A DNA stretch of 64,000 nucleotides from Hyphomicrobiales bacterium (GTDB taxonomy: Bacteria > Pseudomonadota > Alphaproteobacteria > Rhizobiales > Rhizobiaceae). The notes beneath the pieces are model-generated. The model was not told the DNA's origin and ran no database searches. It was given only the letters and a program-made list of their open reading frames with translations. Below, piece by piece: positions 19,556 through 27,920 of this stretch (the stretch's first letter is position 1; each line of letters begins with the position of its first letter). Position numbers and translations under genes: made by a program. Where the stretch lies: NCBI GenBank assembly GCA_900465685.1, contig UEGR01000007.1, forward strand, positions 62,001 through 126,000. The letters run 5' to 3'.

Positions 19556-20573
19556 ATCTTTGCTTACGATAATCGCGTGGAGCCTTCTGCTTCTGGCGCG
19601 AGAAGGACCGGTTCATGCTGCGCGTATCGGTAAAGCCGCTGGCGACGGCCACTTCCAGAAGCGACAATCCTGTTTCGGCCAGCAGTTCCTTTGCCTTCTT
19701 GACGCGCAATTCTTCGCGCACTTCGAAGGCCGTGCGTTCCAGCGCCAGCCGGAAGCCGCGCTCCATTTGCCGCACCGAGATGCCAAGCCTGCGCGCCACA
19801 TCGATCATCGGCACCGGGTCTTCCAGCGTTTCCTCGAAAATGCGGATGGCCTTGCGGATCATCGGCGAGCGCACGCCGTTGAAGCTGAGCGCGGGCTGTT
19901 CGGAACGAACCAGCTCGTAAGGGATCATCAGGATCGACGCACTCTTGCGCGCCAATTCTTCGGAAATCTCGTTCTGGATGATCGAGAGAGCCAGCGACGC
20001 CGCTCCCAGTCCGCCCGCGCAGGTATAGTGCCGTCCGCTGCGGTGGAAAAGGCTGGTCGTGTCGGCGGTATAGCCGTCGAACAGGTCGAGAAAATCGTCG
20101 CGGTGGAACCAGTTCACACAGCAATTGCGGTCTTCGAGCAGGCTGCCCTCGGCAAGCAGGAAAGCGGCGGTGCAAAGCCCCACAACGGTCTTGCCGCGCT
20201 TGTCGGCGCGCTTGATGAGATCGATCAATGCCTGCTGGCGTGGCCGATACTGGGCAAGCACCCCACCGACGACGGCGACATAATCGCATTCGTCGAGTTC
20301 GCCGATGGGAGCCGTCGGCTCGATCACCATGCCGGAGCTGGACGCAACCGGATCGCCGGACAGCGTACAGATTTTCCAGGCGCAACGGATCTGGCGGCTC
20401 TTGTCACGATCATCGGCAGCCAGACGGAAGGGATCGAGGAACAGGCTCAGCGCCGTCAGCGTAAAACCCGGCAGCGCGACAATGCCAACCGACAGCCTGC
20501 GTGGCTGAGCTTCGCCTTGCGCGTTTTGTAAATCCGGCCTTCGGCTTGTATCCAATCCCGTTCCGTTTGCCAC
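19554..20573 (-). CDS. GlxA-family transcriptional regulator (DJ-1/PfpI plus AraC domains)
   Basis: A 339-residue regulator. Residues about 27-190 form a class I glutamine amidotransferase-like (DJ-1/PfpI) domain: VGIVALPGFTLTALSLFLDPFRLA, YVAVVGGVL, and the nucleophile-elbow-like VGLCTAAFLLAEG. Residues about 230-339 are an AraC/XylS helix-turn-helix pair: DVARRLGISVRQMERGF and EVAVASGFTDTRSMNRSFSR. Relatives include GlxA, CdhR, GbdR and ArgR of pseudomonads, which sense quaternary amines or amino acids. GTG 20573 is used, with GGAGGAGAG about ten bases before it. The effector is unknown. A family B repeat overlaps the 3' end. Confidence 0.88.
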   Translation of the reverse strand: MANGTGLDTSRRPDLQNAQGEAQPRRLSVGIVALPGFTLTALSLFLDPFRLAADDRDKSRQIRCAWKICTLSGDPVASSSGMVIEPTAPIGELDECDYVAVVGGVLAQYRPRQQALIDLIKRADKRGKTVVGLCTAAFLLAEGSLLEDRNCCVNWFHRDDFLDLFDGYTADTTSLFHRSGRHYTCAGGLGAASLALSIIQNEISEELARKSASILMIPYELVRSEQPALSFNGVRSPMIRKAIRIFEETLEDPVPMIDVARRLGISVRQMERGFRLALERTAFEVREELRVKKAKELLAETGLSLLEVAVASGFTDTRSMNRSFSRQKQKAPRDYRKQR

Positions 20574-20627
20574 GTCAGTCGCTCTCCTCCGCCCTTGTCA
20601 CATATCTGCGCGGAGTTACTCGTGCCG

Positions 20628-21719
20628 TCAACGAAAATGCTTGGAAAGCTTCAACTGCTGCGCCTGATAGTTGGAACCAAGATCGGTGCCGTAAAGCGCC
20701 TTCGGGCGGTTCAGCATATGCTCATAGACAAGGCGACCGACGATCTGGCCATGTTCCAGAATGAACGGCACTTCATGGCTGCGCACTTCGAGAACCGCGC
20801 GGCTGCCCGTGCCGCCAGCAGCACTATGGCCGAAGCCCGGATCGAAGAAGCCCGCATAATGAACGCGGAACTCACCGACCAGCGGATCGAAAGGCGTCAT
20901 CTCTGCGGCGTAGAGCGGCGGCACATGCACGGCTTCACGCGAGACGAGGATATAGAATTCATCCGGGTCGAGCACCAGTTCGCGTGCGCCGCGATCATAG
21001 ATCGGCTCCCAGAAATCGAGCACATCATTGGCGGCGCGCTTGTCCACATCGACAACGGCCGTGTGATGCTTGCCGCGATAGCCGATCAGCCTGTCCGGAC
21101 CACCGGAAAGATCGACGGAGAGCGCAATGCCACCGCCGGAAATATTCGGCATTTCAGCAGCCACCAGCGTCTCGGAATCGTGCAGCGCGGCGAGTTCCGC
21201 CTCATCCAGCTGGGCACGGCCCTTGCGGAAGCGGATCTGCGACAGGCGCGAACCGGTGCGCGCAACAATCGGGAAGGTGCGCGGGCTGACTTCCAGATAA
21301 AGCGGCCCCTTGTAACCGGCAGGCACCTTGTCGAATTCCTGCGCGCCATCAACAATCACGCGGGTGAAGATATCGAGACGACCGGTCGAGCTTTTCGGAT
21401 TGGCGGAAGCCGACAGTTCCGGCGACAGCGAAAGGCTTTCCAACAACGGCACGATATAGACGCAGCCGGTTTCGAGAACCGCGCCTGCGGTCAGGTCGAT
21501 CTCATGCAGCTTGAGGCGCTCGAGTTTGTCGATGACCGGCGTGCCCGGACCCGGCATGAAGGAGGCGCGCACGCGATAGGCCTTTGCGCCAAGGCGAAGA
21601 TCGAGGCTCGCAGGCTGGATCTGGTCGGCATCCAATGGGCGCGGCGAAGCCAGCAAACCGCTTTCGAACAGCGCAGCGATATCCGCATCCGCCAGAATTC
21701 CCGCATCTCTTTGCGCCAT
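20628..21719 (-). CDS. dcd: 2'-deoxycytidine 5'-triphosphate deaminase, long form
   Basis: Deaminates dCTP to dUTP, feeding dTMP synthesis; cytoplasmic. The protein is about 363 residues, roughly twice the length of E. coli Dcd, and belongs to the long alphaproteobacterial form made of two trimeric-dUTPase-like halves. The first half shows DADQIQPASLDLRLG, SLSPELSASANPKSSTGRLD and FTRVIVDG. The second half repeats the fold (YILVSREAVHVPPLYAAEM, GEFRVHYAGFFDPGFG). ATG 21719 has GAGG close upstream; an upstream ATG at 21773 is less likely. It diverges from the metZ leader. Confidence 0.88.
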   Translation of the reverse strand: MAQRDAGILADADIAALFESGLLASPRPLDADQIQPASLDLRLGAKAYRVRASFMPGPGTPVIDKLERLKLHEIDLTAGAVLETGCVYIVPLLESLSLSPELSASANPKSSTGRLDIFTRVIVDGAQEFDKVPAGYKGPLYLEVSPRTFPIVARTGSRLSQIRFRKGRAQLDEAELAALHDSETLVAAEMPNISGGGIALSVDLSGGPDRLIGYRGKHHTAVVDVDKRAANDVLDFWEPIYDRGARELVLDPDEFYILVSREAVHVPPLYAAEMTPFDPLVGEFRVHYAGFFDPGFGHSAAGGTGSRAVLEVRSHEVPFILEHGQIVGRLVYEHMLNRPKALYGTDLGSNYQAQQLKLSKHFR

Positions 21720-21920
21720 CGACCTCGTACTCCATAGTCTGAGCAATTCTTCAAAAGACCTTTGACCACTCAAAGGCCCGATGCCAACCCTTCGCGCCCG
21801 GAGAAACGGGGTTTTCCGCAGGAATCGAACTCAATTGCAAACCAACGAGGCAGGCTTTTCCGCGAATCTGGTTCTTCTAGCATTGACGACCTTGCACAAC
21901 AGGCATAAGGAAAATGTGTT

Positions 21921-21976
21921 CCGTGGTGATTTGGCCGGCCGGCTTGCAGCCACGTTAAAGAATTCGCTAAAAAGGG
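21921..21976 (+). promoter_or_regulatory. SAM-II riboswitch
   Basis: The segments CCGTGGTGATTTGGCCG, GCTTGCAGCCACGTTAAAG and CGCTAAAAAGGG occur in order and spacing as in the alphaproteobacterial SAM-II consensus. Stem P1 pairs CGTGG (21922-21926) with CCACG (21950-21954); the AAAAAGGG end forms the pseudoknot strand. SAM binding is expected to shut off metZ. An intrinsic terminator begins 13 bases later, so control may act on transcription. Confidence 0.92.
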
Positions 21977-21988
21977 CCGCGGTTCGTT

Positions 21989-22016
21989 ACCGGCCTTTTG
22001 GGCCGGTTTTTTATTG
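21989..22016 (+). terminator. Intrinsic terminator in the metZ leader
   Basis: The stem ACCGGCC/GGCCGGT with loop TTTTG, followed by TTTTT. It lies between the SAM-II aptamer and the metZ start, and is thus the probable expression platform or attenuator. Confidence 0.8.
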
Positions 22017-22081
22017 GCCGCCGAGATGCCACTAAACGCTTTTGGGCGTCCCGGCCGACCAGCTTTTGACAGGTTGGAAAA

Positions 22082-23278
22082 ATGACGACTGAGACTACCC
22101 GCAAGTTCCGCCCCGCGACACAGCTCGTGCATGCCGGTTCGCTCCGCTCCGGTTTCGCCGAAATGTCGGAAGCGATGTTCCTCACGCAGGGTTTCCTCTA
22201 CCCCGATGCCGAAGCCGCCGAAGCGCGCTTCAAGGGCGAAAATCCGGGTTTCATCTATTCGCGTTATGCCAACCCCACCACGGACATGTTCGAAAAGCGC
22301 ATGTGCGCACTGGAAGGCGCCGAGGAAGGCCGTGCCACGGCTTCCGGCATGGCTGCTGTCGCCGCCGCCATTCTGTGTCAGGTGCAGGCGGGTGATCATG
22401 TGATTTCCGCGCGCGCCGTATTCGGCTCGTGTCGTTATATCGTCGAGACCCTGCTGCCGCGCTATGGCGTGGAAATCTCGATCGTCGACGGCTCGGATAT
22501 CGCAAACTGGAAAGCCGCCGTTCGCCCGAACACCAAGGTGATGTTCCTCGAAAGCCCGTCGAACCCGACGCTCGAAATCATCGACATCGCCGCCGTGGCC
22601 CAGGTGGCCAATGAAGCCGGTGCGAAGCTCATCGTCGACAATGTCTTCGCGACCCCGCTTTACCAGAAGCCGCTGGAGCTTGGCGCGCATATCGTCGTCT
22701 ATTCGACCACCAAGCATATTGACGGTCAGGGCCGCTGCCTTGGCGGCATCGTGCTGTCGGACCGCGAATGGGTCGAGAACACGCTTCAGGACTATTATCG
22801 CCACACCGGTCCCGGTATGAGCCCGTTCAATGCATGGATCATGCTGAAGGGTCTGGAAACGCTGTCCGTGCGCGTGCGCCAGATGACGCAGTCGGCGGCT
22901 GCCGTTGCCGATGTTCTCGCAGGCAAGCCGGGCGTCAAGCGCGTCATCTATCCGGGCCGCGCCGACCATCCGCAGGCGGATATCATCGCCAAGCAGATGA
23001 CCGGCGGTTCGACCCTGATTGCGCTGGAACTGGAAGGCGGCAAGGAAGCCGCGTTCAAGTTCGAAAATGCGCTGCAGGTGTTCAGCATCTCCAACAATCT
23101 GGGTGACGCCAAGAGCCTGATCACCCATCCGGCCACCACGACGCACAAGAACCTCAGCGATGAGGCCAAGGCCGAGCTGGGCATTTCCGATGGCGTGCTG
23201 CGCATTTCGGTCGGCCTTGAAGATACCGACGATCTCATGGAAGACGTCGAAGAAGCGCTGAAGGCAGCGGTTCGCTAA
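22082..23278 (+). CDS. metZ: O-succinylhomoserine sulfhydrylase
   Basis: PLP enzyme of the Cys/Met metabolism family (398 residues) that converts O-succinylhomoserine and sulfide to homocysteine, the direct sulfhydrylation route to methionine. Visible motifs are FIYSRYANPTTDMFEKRM (PLP phosphate and substrate contacts), ATASGMAAVAAA, FLESPSNPTLEI, and LIVDNVFATP. The Schiff-base Lys211 lies in YSTTKHIDGQGRCLGG, and the C-terminal segment IRISVGLED-like LRISVGLEDTDDL is present. The family resemblance to MetB/MetC is strong, but GQGR and the SAM-II riboswitch upstream favour MetZ. Confidence 0.94.
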   Translation: MTTETTRKFRPATQLVHAGSLRSGFAEMSEAMFLTQGFLYPDAEAAEARFKGENPGFIYSRYANPTTDMFEKRMCALEGAEEGRATASGMAAVAAAILCQVQAGDHVISARAVFGSCRYIVETLLPRYGVEISIVDGSDIANWKAAVRPNTKVMFLESPSNPTLEIIDIAAVAQVANEAGAKLIVDNVFATPLYQKPLELGAHIVVYSTTKHIDGQGRCLGGIVLSDREWVENTLQDYYRHTGPGMSPFNAWIMLKGLETLSVRVRQMTQSAAAVADVLAGKPGVKRVIYPGRADHPQADIIAKQMTGGSTLIALELEGGKEAAFKFENALQVFSISNNLGDAKSLITHPATTTHKNLSDEAKAELGISDGVLRISVGLEDTDDLMEDVEEALKAAVR

Positions 23279-23290
23279 ATACAGACAAGT

Positions 23291-23330
23291 GATTATCCGG
23301 CTCAATGGAATCGGGCCGGATAATCAGCTC
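23291..23330 (+). terminator. Possible weak terminator after metZ
   Basis: A perfect inverted repeat, GATTATCCGG / CCGGATAATC, 13 bases after the stop, without a proper T-run. It may act as a Rho-independent stop of low strength or an mRNA-stabilising hairpin. Confidence 0.4.
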
Positions 23331-23546
23331 GATTTCTGTCCATTTTCATCCTGAAGCATCTCGGGATCATGCAAAAGACGGTGTTTCGTCTTAAAAAATG
23401 TGACCTTTTCGCTGCAATCCCCCGCAAGAACGATCCAAACGCAGAAAATCTACCTCGCTGACCCTGTCCAGATTACCGCTTCGCGTTGACCTCCAACGCA
23501 ACTTTGGCGATAGGTGGACATCAGGCACATGATAAAGGCGGATGCG

Positions 23547-23939
23547 ATGTATAGGGCGGTGACGCAGGGGATCGAAATAACGGTTGAGCCGTTTTATCTG
23601 GAAGAAGAGTCGGCTCCCGAAGACAATCGCTATGTCTGGGGCTATCGCATTACAATCGCCAATAATTCGTCCGACACGGTGCAGCTGCGCTCGCGCTACT
23701 GGCAGATTACCGACGCCAATGGCCGCGTCGAGGAAGTGCGCGGAGCCGGTGTCGTGGGCGAACAGCCCGTTCTCGATCCGGGTGACTCGTTCCAGTATTC
23801 GTCTGGCTGCCCGCTGACCACATCGTCCGGCGTGATGGTTGGCCGTTATCAGATGCAAAACCCGACCGGCAACACATTCGAAGTGGATATTCCGGCTTTC
23901 TCGCTGGATGTGCCCGAGCAGCGCCGCACGCTGAATTAA
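23547..23939 (+). CDS. apaG: ApaG family protein
   Basis: A 130-residue single-domain protein with an immunoglobulin-like (FnIII-type) fold, often annotated as a Co/Mg efflux protein though its biochemical role is unsettled. Key segments are [63 protein letters not shown], and [20 protein letters not shown], all family hallmarks. The ATG at 23547 gives the usual 130-residue length; the frame opens further upstream at 23514 and 23529 without good ribosome sites. It is downstream of metZ and convergent with hslO. Confidence 0.93.
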   Translation: MYRAVTQGIEITVEPFYLEEESAPEDNRYVWGYRITIANNSSDTVQLRSRYWQITDANGRVEEVRGAGVVGEQPVLDPGDSFQYSSGCPLTTSSGVMVGRYQMQNPTGNTFEVDIPAFSLDVPEQRRTLN

Positions 23940-23973
23940 GCCAAGCCGAGCCGCAACTGCACCACAAGACGTA

Positions 23974-24016
23974 AAAAAGCCGGGGCGGCTCTCCTGAACC
24001 GCCCCGGCTTTTCATT
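23974..24016. terminator. Bidirectional intrinsic terminator between apaG and hslO
   Basis: The stem AAGCCGGGGCGG / CCGCCCCGGCTT has an A-run on the left and TTTTC on the right, so it serves both converging genes. Confidence 0.85.
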
Positions 24017-24027
24017 ATTCTCATTTA

Positions 24028-25062
24028 TTACTTCGCAAACAGCGCGGGATCGAACTCGTAGCTCGTTGAGCAGAATTCGCAGGTCACCGAAACCTTGCCG
24101 TTCTCGATGCTGTCCTGAATTTCCTCGGCGGTGAAACCAGCGAGAACACCCTGGATTTTCTCACGCGAGCAGGAGCATTCATCCACCACCTTGATGGCGT
24201 TGAAAACGCGCACGCCGCGTTCATGGAACAGGCGATAGAGCAGCCGCTCAGAGCCAATCGTCGGATCGGTCAGTTCCGAGCTTTCGATGGTTCCAACCAG
24301 CGACCGCGCCTCATCCCAGGCGTCATCCACCGGATGATGCACGGCTTCATTGTCGTCGCCGTCCCCGCCCGGCAGATCGGGAATGCGCGCGCGCAGTTCC
24401 GATTCCGGCAGGAACTGGATGATCAGTCCGCCAGCGCGCCATTGTTCGACGAGCTTGCCATCGGCACCCCGTTCGACCAGCTTGGCGACGCTGAGCTTCA
24501 GATCGGTCGGGATCTGTTCCGACTGGCGGAAATAAGTCGTCGCGATTTCTTCCAGCGTCGAGCCGTCAAGCGCCACGATGCCCTGATAGCGCTGCATATA
24601 GGCGCCCTGATCCACCGTGAAGGCCAGCGTGCCGCGACCGAGCAGCTCTTCCGGCTCTGTCTTGCCAGCGGCAATGGCGTCTTTCAGACGCTCATCATCA
24701 AAACGCGCATAGGCGCGCACAGCATGCGGCGTGCTGAAATCCACCACCAGCATGTCCACCGGACCGTCGGACTGGGTCTGGAAGATGAACTTGCCTTCGA
24801 ATTTGAGCGAAGTGCCGAGCAAAACGGTCAGAACCGTCGCCTCAGCCAGCAGGCGGGCCACTTCCTCGGGATATTTATGCCGTTTCAGAATGGCGTCGAT
24901 GCTCGTGCCAAGCTGAACCGCGCGACCGCGCACATCAAGCCCTTCCACCTGGAAGGGCACGACCGCATTGTCGCCTGCAAAGCCGAAATCACCCAGATCG
25001 AGCTTGGGACCCGACTGGCCGTTTTCGGCTTCGATATGAATGTTGCTGGTATCCTCAGCCAC
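24028..25062 (-). CDS. hslO: 33 kDa redox-regulated chaperonin Hsp33
   Basis: Cytoplasmic holdase chaperone switched on by oxidative unfolding. About 344 residues. The N-terminal domain has VPFQVEGLDVRGRAVQLGTS and ARLLAEATVLTVLLG. The C-terminal zinc switch has all four cysteines, in DECSCSREKI and in VTCEFCSTSYEF, so the redox sensor is intact. Start GTG 25062 is preferred because GGAG lies six bases upstream; a TTG at 25074 is the alternative. It is the last gene of the argD-argF-hslO operon, beginning 12 bases after argF. Terminated by the shared apaG/hslO hairpin. Confidence 0.94.
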   Translation of the reverse strand: MAEDTSNIHIEAENGQSGPKLDLGDFGFAGDNAVVPFQVEGLDVRGRAVQLGTSIDAILKRHKYPEEVARLLAEATVLTVLLGTSLKFEGKFIFQTQSDGPVDMLVVDFSTPHAVRAYARFDDERLKDAIAAGKTEPEELLGRGTLAFTVDQGAYMQRYQGIVALDGSTLEEIATTYFRQSEQIPTDLKLSVAKLVERGADGKLVEQWRAGGLIIQFLPESELRARIPDLPGGDGDDNEAVHHPVDDAWDEARSLVGTIESSELTDPTIGSERLLYRLFHERGVRVFNAIKVVDECSCSREKIQGVLAGFTAEEIQDSIENGKVSVTCEFCSTSYEFDPALFAK

Positions 25063-25074
25063 AGAAAACTCCAA

Positions 25075-26001
25075 TCACGCGCCTTGCAGGCACCAGGCCA
25101 GAATGGCCTTCTGGGCGTGGAGCCTGTTTTCGGCTTCGTCGAACACGACCGATTGCGGCCCGTCGATCACTTCGTTGGTCACTTCCTCCCCGCGATGCGC
25201 AGGCAGGCAATGCATGAAGAGCGCCTTCGGATCAGCTTGCGCCATCAGCCTCGCATTGACCTGATAGGGCATGAACACATTGTGTCCACGGGCGCGGTCT
25301 TCCTGTCCCATCGAAACCCAGGTGTCGGTCACGATGCAATCCACACCGCTTGCCGCTTTCTCCGGGTCTGTCGTGGACATGATGTCCGCACCGTGCGCCC
25401 TGGCCCAGTCAATAAAGTGCTGGTTTGGCTCGCTGCCTTCCGGCGTCGCGATATTGACGTTGAAGTCAAACCGCGCCGCGGCTTCCACAAGCGAATGCAG
25501 GACGTTGTTGCCGTCCCCCATCCAGGCAAAGGTTTTGCCTTTGATCGAGCCGCGATGTTCCTCATATGTAAGAACGTCGGCCATGATCTGACAAGGGTGG
25601 GTGTCGTCGGTCAATGCATTAATGACCGGAACGGTCGCATATTCGGCCAGTTCCAGCATGCGGTCATGCGATGTGGTGCGGATCATGATCGCATCCACAT
25701 AGCGCGACAGGACCTTCGCCGTATCGGCGATGGTCTCGCTGCGGCCGAGCTGCATTTCCGAGCCCGTGAGCATCAGCGTTTCACCGCCGAGCTGGCGCAT
25801 GCCGACATCGAACGACACGCGGGTGCGTGTCGACGGCTTTTCGAAAATCATCGCCAGCACCTTGCCGGCAAATGGCTTTTCAATCTCGCCCGCCTTCAGG
25901 CGCGCCTTGCGCACCTTTGCATCCTCAAGGATGGAGCGCAATTCGCTTCCCGGGACGGAAGACAGATCGAGGAAGTGCTTGATACCGTTATCCTGAGCCA
26001 T
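25075..26001 (-). CDS. argF: Ornithine carbamoyltransferase
   Basis: Carbamoylates ornithine to citrulline in arginine synthesis. The protein is 308 residues and complete. Visible motifs are [15 protein letters not shown] (carbamoyl phosphate loop STRTR), [16 protein letters not shown] (HPCQ), and [26 protein letters not shown] is the SMG ornithine loop, and [19 protein letters not shown] is HCLPA. It begins 2 bases after argD and is followed at once by hslO, so all three are cotranscribed. This order is conserved in related alphaproteobacteria to my knowledge. Confidence 0.97.
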   Translation of the reverse strand: MAQDNGIKHFLDLSSVPGSELRSILEDAKVRKARLKAGEIEKPFAGKVLAMIFEKPSTRTRVSFDVGMRQLGGETLMLTGSEMQLGRSETIADTAKVLSRYVDAIMIRTTSHDRMLELAEYATVPVINALTDDTHPCQIMADVLTYEEHRGSIKGKTFAWMGDGNNVLHSLVEAAARFDFNVNIATPEGSEPNQHFIDWARAHGADIMSTTDPEKAASGVDCIVTDTWVSMGQEDRARGHNVFMPYQVNARLMAQADPKALFMHCLPAHRGEEVTNEVIDGPQSVVFDEAENRLHAQKAILAWCLQGA

Positions 26002-26003
26002 GA

Positions 26004-27215
26004 TTACGCCGTCTTGCTGATCGGATTTGCGACGGAAAGCCGTTCCACGGCCATTTCGATGCGGTTCAGCGCCTCACGGGCTTCTTCCGGCGTCGTGACC
26101 AGCGGCGGCAGCAGACGGACGACATTGTCGCCAGCGCCAACGCTCAGGAAATGCTCGTCACGCAGCGCCTGAATGAGCGTGGTGTTCGGAACAACGCACT
26201 TGATGCCCATCAGAAGACCGCGACCGCGAACTTCGGAAACCACATTCGGGAACCGGTCGATGATCGAGGCAAGGCCCTGCTTCATGACAAGCGCGGTGGC
26301 CTGAACATTTTCCAGGAAACCGTCAGACAGCACGACGTCCAGCACGGCATTGCCGACAGCCATGGCAAGCGGATTGCCGCCATAGGTCGTGCCATGCACA
26401 CCGGCAACCATGCCCTTGGCGGCTTCAGCCGTCGCAAGGCAGGCGCCAACCGGGAAACCGCCGCCAATACCCTTGGCCACAGCCATGATGTCCGGCGTGA
26501 CGCCTGACCATTCATGGGCAAACAGCTTGCCGGTACGGCCAACGCCGGTCTGGACTTCGTCGAGGATCAAAAGCAGGCCCTTGTCGTCACAGATCTGACG
26601 GATAAGGCGCATGAATTCTTCCGGGAAACCACGCAGACCGCCCTCGCCCTGCACGGGCTCAAGCAGAATACCGGCGGTTTCATCGGTAATAGCAGCGCGC
26701 AAGGCAGCCTCGTCGCCGAACGGCACCTGATCGAAGCCTTCGACCTTCGGGCCGAAACCTTCGAGATACTTGGCCTGACCACCGGCAGCGATGGTCGCAA
26801 GCGTGCGGCCATGGAACGCGCCTTCAAAGGTGATGATCCGGAAACGCTCCGGATGGCCGTTCGCGAAATGATAGCGACGCGCGGTCTTGATCGCGCATTC
26901 AAGCGCTTCCGCGCCGGAATTGGTGAAGAAAACCTTGTCGGCAAATGTGTTGTCGACCAGACGCTGGCCGAGCTTTTCCTGTCCGGGAACTTCATAAAGA
27001 TTGGACAGATGCCACAGCTTTTCAGCCTGATTTTTCAAGGCTTCGACCAGATGTGGATGCGAATGGCCAAGGGAGTTCACCGCGATGCCAGCCGCAAAAT
27101 CGAGATAGCGCTCGCCGGTTTCGGTGATCAGCCAGATGCCCTCACCTCGCTCGAAGCGCAGAGCCGCACGATTATAGGTGTCGTAAAGCGGTTGCACGGT
27201 CGTAGCGTCGGTCAT
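26004..27215 (-). CDS. argD: Acetylornithine aminotransferase
   Basis: Class III PLP aminotransferase (403 residues) converting N-acetylglutamate semialdehyde to N-acetylornithine; it may also act on succinyldiaminopimelate. Motifs are [20 protein letters not shown] at the start, [18 protein letters not shown], and [33 protein letters not shown] binds PLP. The catalytic lysine is in [15 protein letters not shown], and [11 protein letters not shown] follows. ATG 27215 has GGAGG nine bases upstream. It is first in the argD-argF-hslO operon. The leader carries a good promoter and an intrinsic terminator (27375-27400), which suggests attenuation. Confidence 0.96.
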   Translation of the reverse strand: MTDATTVQPLYDTYNRAALRFERGEGIWLITETGERYLDFAAGIAVNSLGHSHPHLVEALKNQAEKLWHLSNLYEVPGQEKLGQRLVDNTFADKVFFTNSGAEALECAIKTARRYHFANGHPERFRIITFEGAFHGRTLATIAAGGQAKYLEGFGPKVEGFDQVPFGDEAALRAAITDETAGILLEPVQGEGGLRGFPEEFMRLIRQICDDKGLLLILDEVQTGVGRTGKLFAHEWSGVTPDIMAVAKGIGGGFPVGACLATAEAAKGMVAGVHGTTYGGNPLAMAVGNAVLDVVLSDGFLENVQATALVMKQGLASIIDRFPNVVSEVRGRGLLMGIKCVVPNTTLIQALRDEHFLSVGAGDNVVRLLPPLVTTPEEAREALNRIEMAVERLSVANPISKTA

Positions 27216-27322
27216 TGCAATCAGGCCTCCATAAGCCCTTCTAAATGCTGCATATCCGAGGAAAACGGACTGTCAGCCTTTGCCATTTTGAGCGATAACG
27301 CGACCCTCTCTCCGGCCGGTCA

Positions 27323-27412
27323 TCACAGGATTGCAGCAGGTGGATCATGCGCCTCGCGCGTGAAAAGCCTGCCGAAATAAAAAGCCGCCCACCGGGCGGC
27401 ACAATTATTCAT
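27323..27412 (-). CDS. Possible leaderless leader peptide of argD (29 residues)
   Basis: A short frame on the minus strand starts ATG AAT AAT TGT GCC and ends TGA 107 bases before argD. Its ATG coincides with the transcription start predicted from the promoter at 27418-27446, so it would be translated leaderless. Codons 5-10 run through the stem of the terminator at 27375-27400. Arginine codons are at positions 7 (CGG), 15 (AGG) and 19 (CGC). This geometry would let a ribosome at the 5' end block terminator folding. It is a prediction; there is no homology support, and random occurrence of a frame this short is possible. Confidence 0.35.
   Translation of the reverse strand: MNNCAARWAAFYFGRLFTREAHDPPAAIL
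27375..27400 (-). terminator. Intrinsic terminator or attenuator in the argD leader
   Basis: Read on the minus strand: GCCGCCC, loop GGT, GGGCGGC, then TTTTTATTT. No minus-strand gene lies upstream of it, since gcrA diverges, so it can only act on the argD leader transcript or on a tiny RNA starting near 27412. Confidence 0.8.
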
Positions 27413-27920
27413 GGGCGTATATTGGCGCTCGCGAAAAAAATGTCAATCAAACTAAGCCCGGATTGTCGCTCATCTTTGCGCATGAGTTCATGCATTTTAT
27501 GTCCGCACGTCTGAGCTTTGCCTAAGCTTTGCCCAAGCCTTGCATGATGGGCATATCAGACTTTCCGCAACAATTCGGCAAGCGGGGTAGCGCGACCGTC
27601 GCACGCCCTATATATAGTGCCCAGTTTCCACGACAGGGTTCGTGCGGCGGCTTCTCTCTCCCAGGTGTTCAAAAATGCACCACAGGACCAAAGAAAAACC
27701 GTCTTTGCCACCCAAGTTGGGGAAAACCCTAAAAATGGAATCTGCCTGACAGGGCTATCCCTTGTCATGGAGTCATCCGGTAATGTAGTTTCTCTTTAAA
27801 GAAAAAAGCTACATTTCGTGCGGCGGACCTAGTCACCCGGATAGATATGGTGTTTGCGCCTGGAGCAATCCGGGAACACTGGTGGATTCCGGATAACGAA
27901 AATGATTGGAGCCCAGGGCG
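27413..27920. other. Intergenic region upstream of gcrA
   Basis: About 500 bases between the argD promoter and gcrA. It holds a GAGTC site at 27770-27774 and a GATTC site at 27885-27889 (both GANTC, the CcrM target), a TATATATA stretch near 27608, and a short direct repeat of GCTTTGCC(T/C)AAGC near 27515-27540. No convincing gene is visible on either strand. Confidence 0.55.
27418..27446 (-). promoter_or_regulatory. Predicted promoter of the argD leader
   Basis: On the minus strand a perfect TTGACA (27446-27441) is followed by a 17-base spacer and AATATA (27423-27418), a good sigma-70-type promoter. The expected start point is at 27411-27412. Confidence 0.6.

Larger units (their letters stand above)
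21720..22081. other. Divergent spacer dcd/metZ with riboswitch leader
   Basis: This 362-base space contains the promoters of dcd and metZ, the SAM-II riboswitch (21921-21976), an intrinsic terminator (21989-22016), and AGGTTGG just before metZ. The bases from 21720 to about 21900 show nothing else I can name. Confidence 0.75.

Noticed and set aside
21770-23305. A 511-codon open frame on the minus strand
   Set aside because: It is antisense to metZ and the SAM-II riboswitch; composition is typical of a shadow frame.
24223-26172. A 649-codon open frame on the plus strand
   Set aside because: It is antisense to hslO, argF and the end of argD, three intact genes of known families.
27221-27286. 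A 21-codon frame ending 5 bases before argD on the minus strand
   Set aside because: It could couple to argD because the argD ribosome site lies inside it, but it has no ribosome site of its own and no other support. Too short to call.
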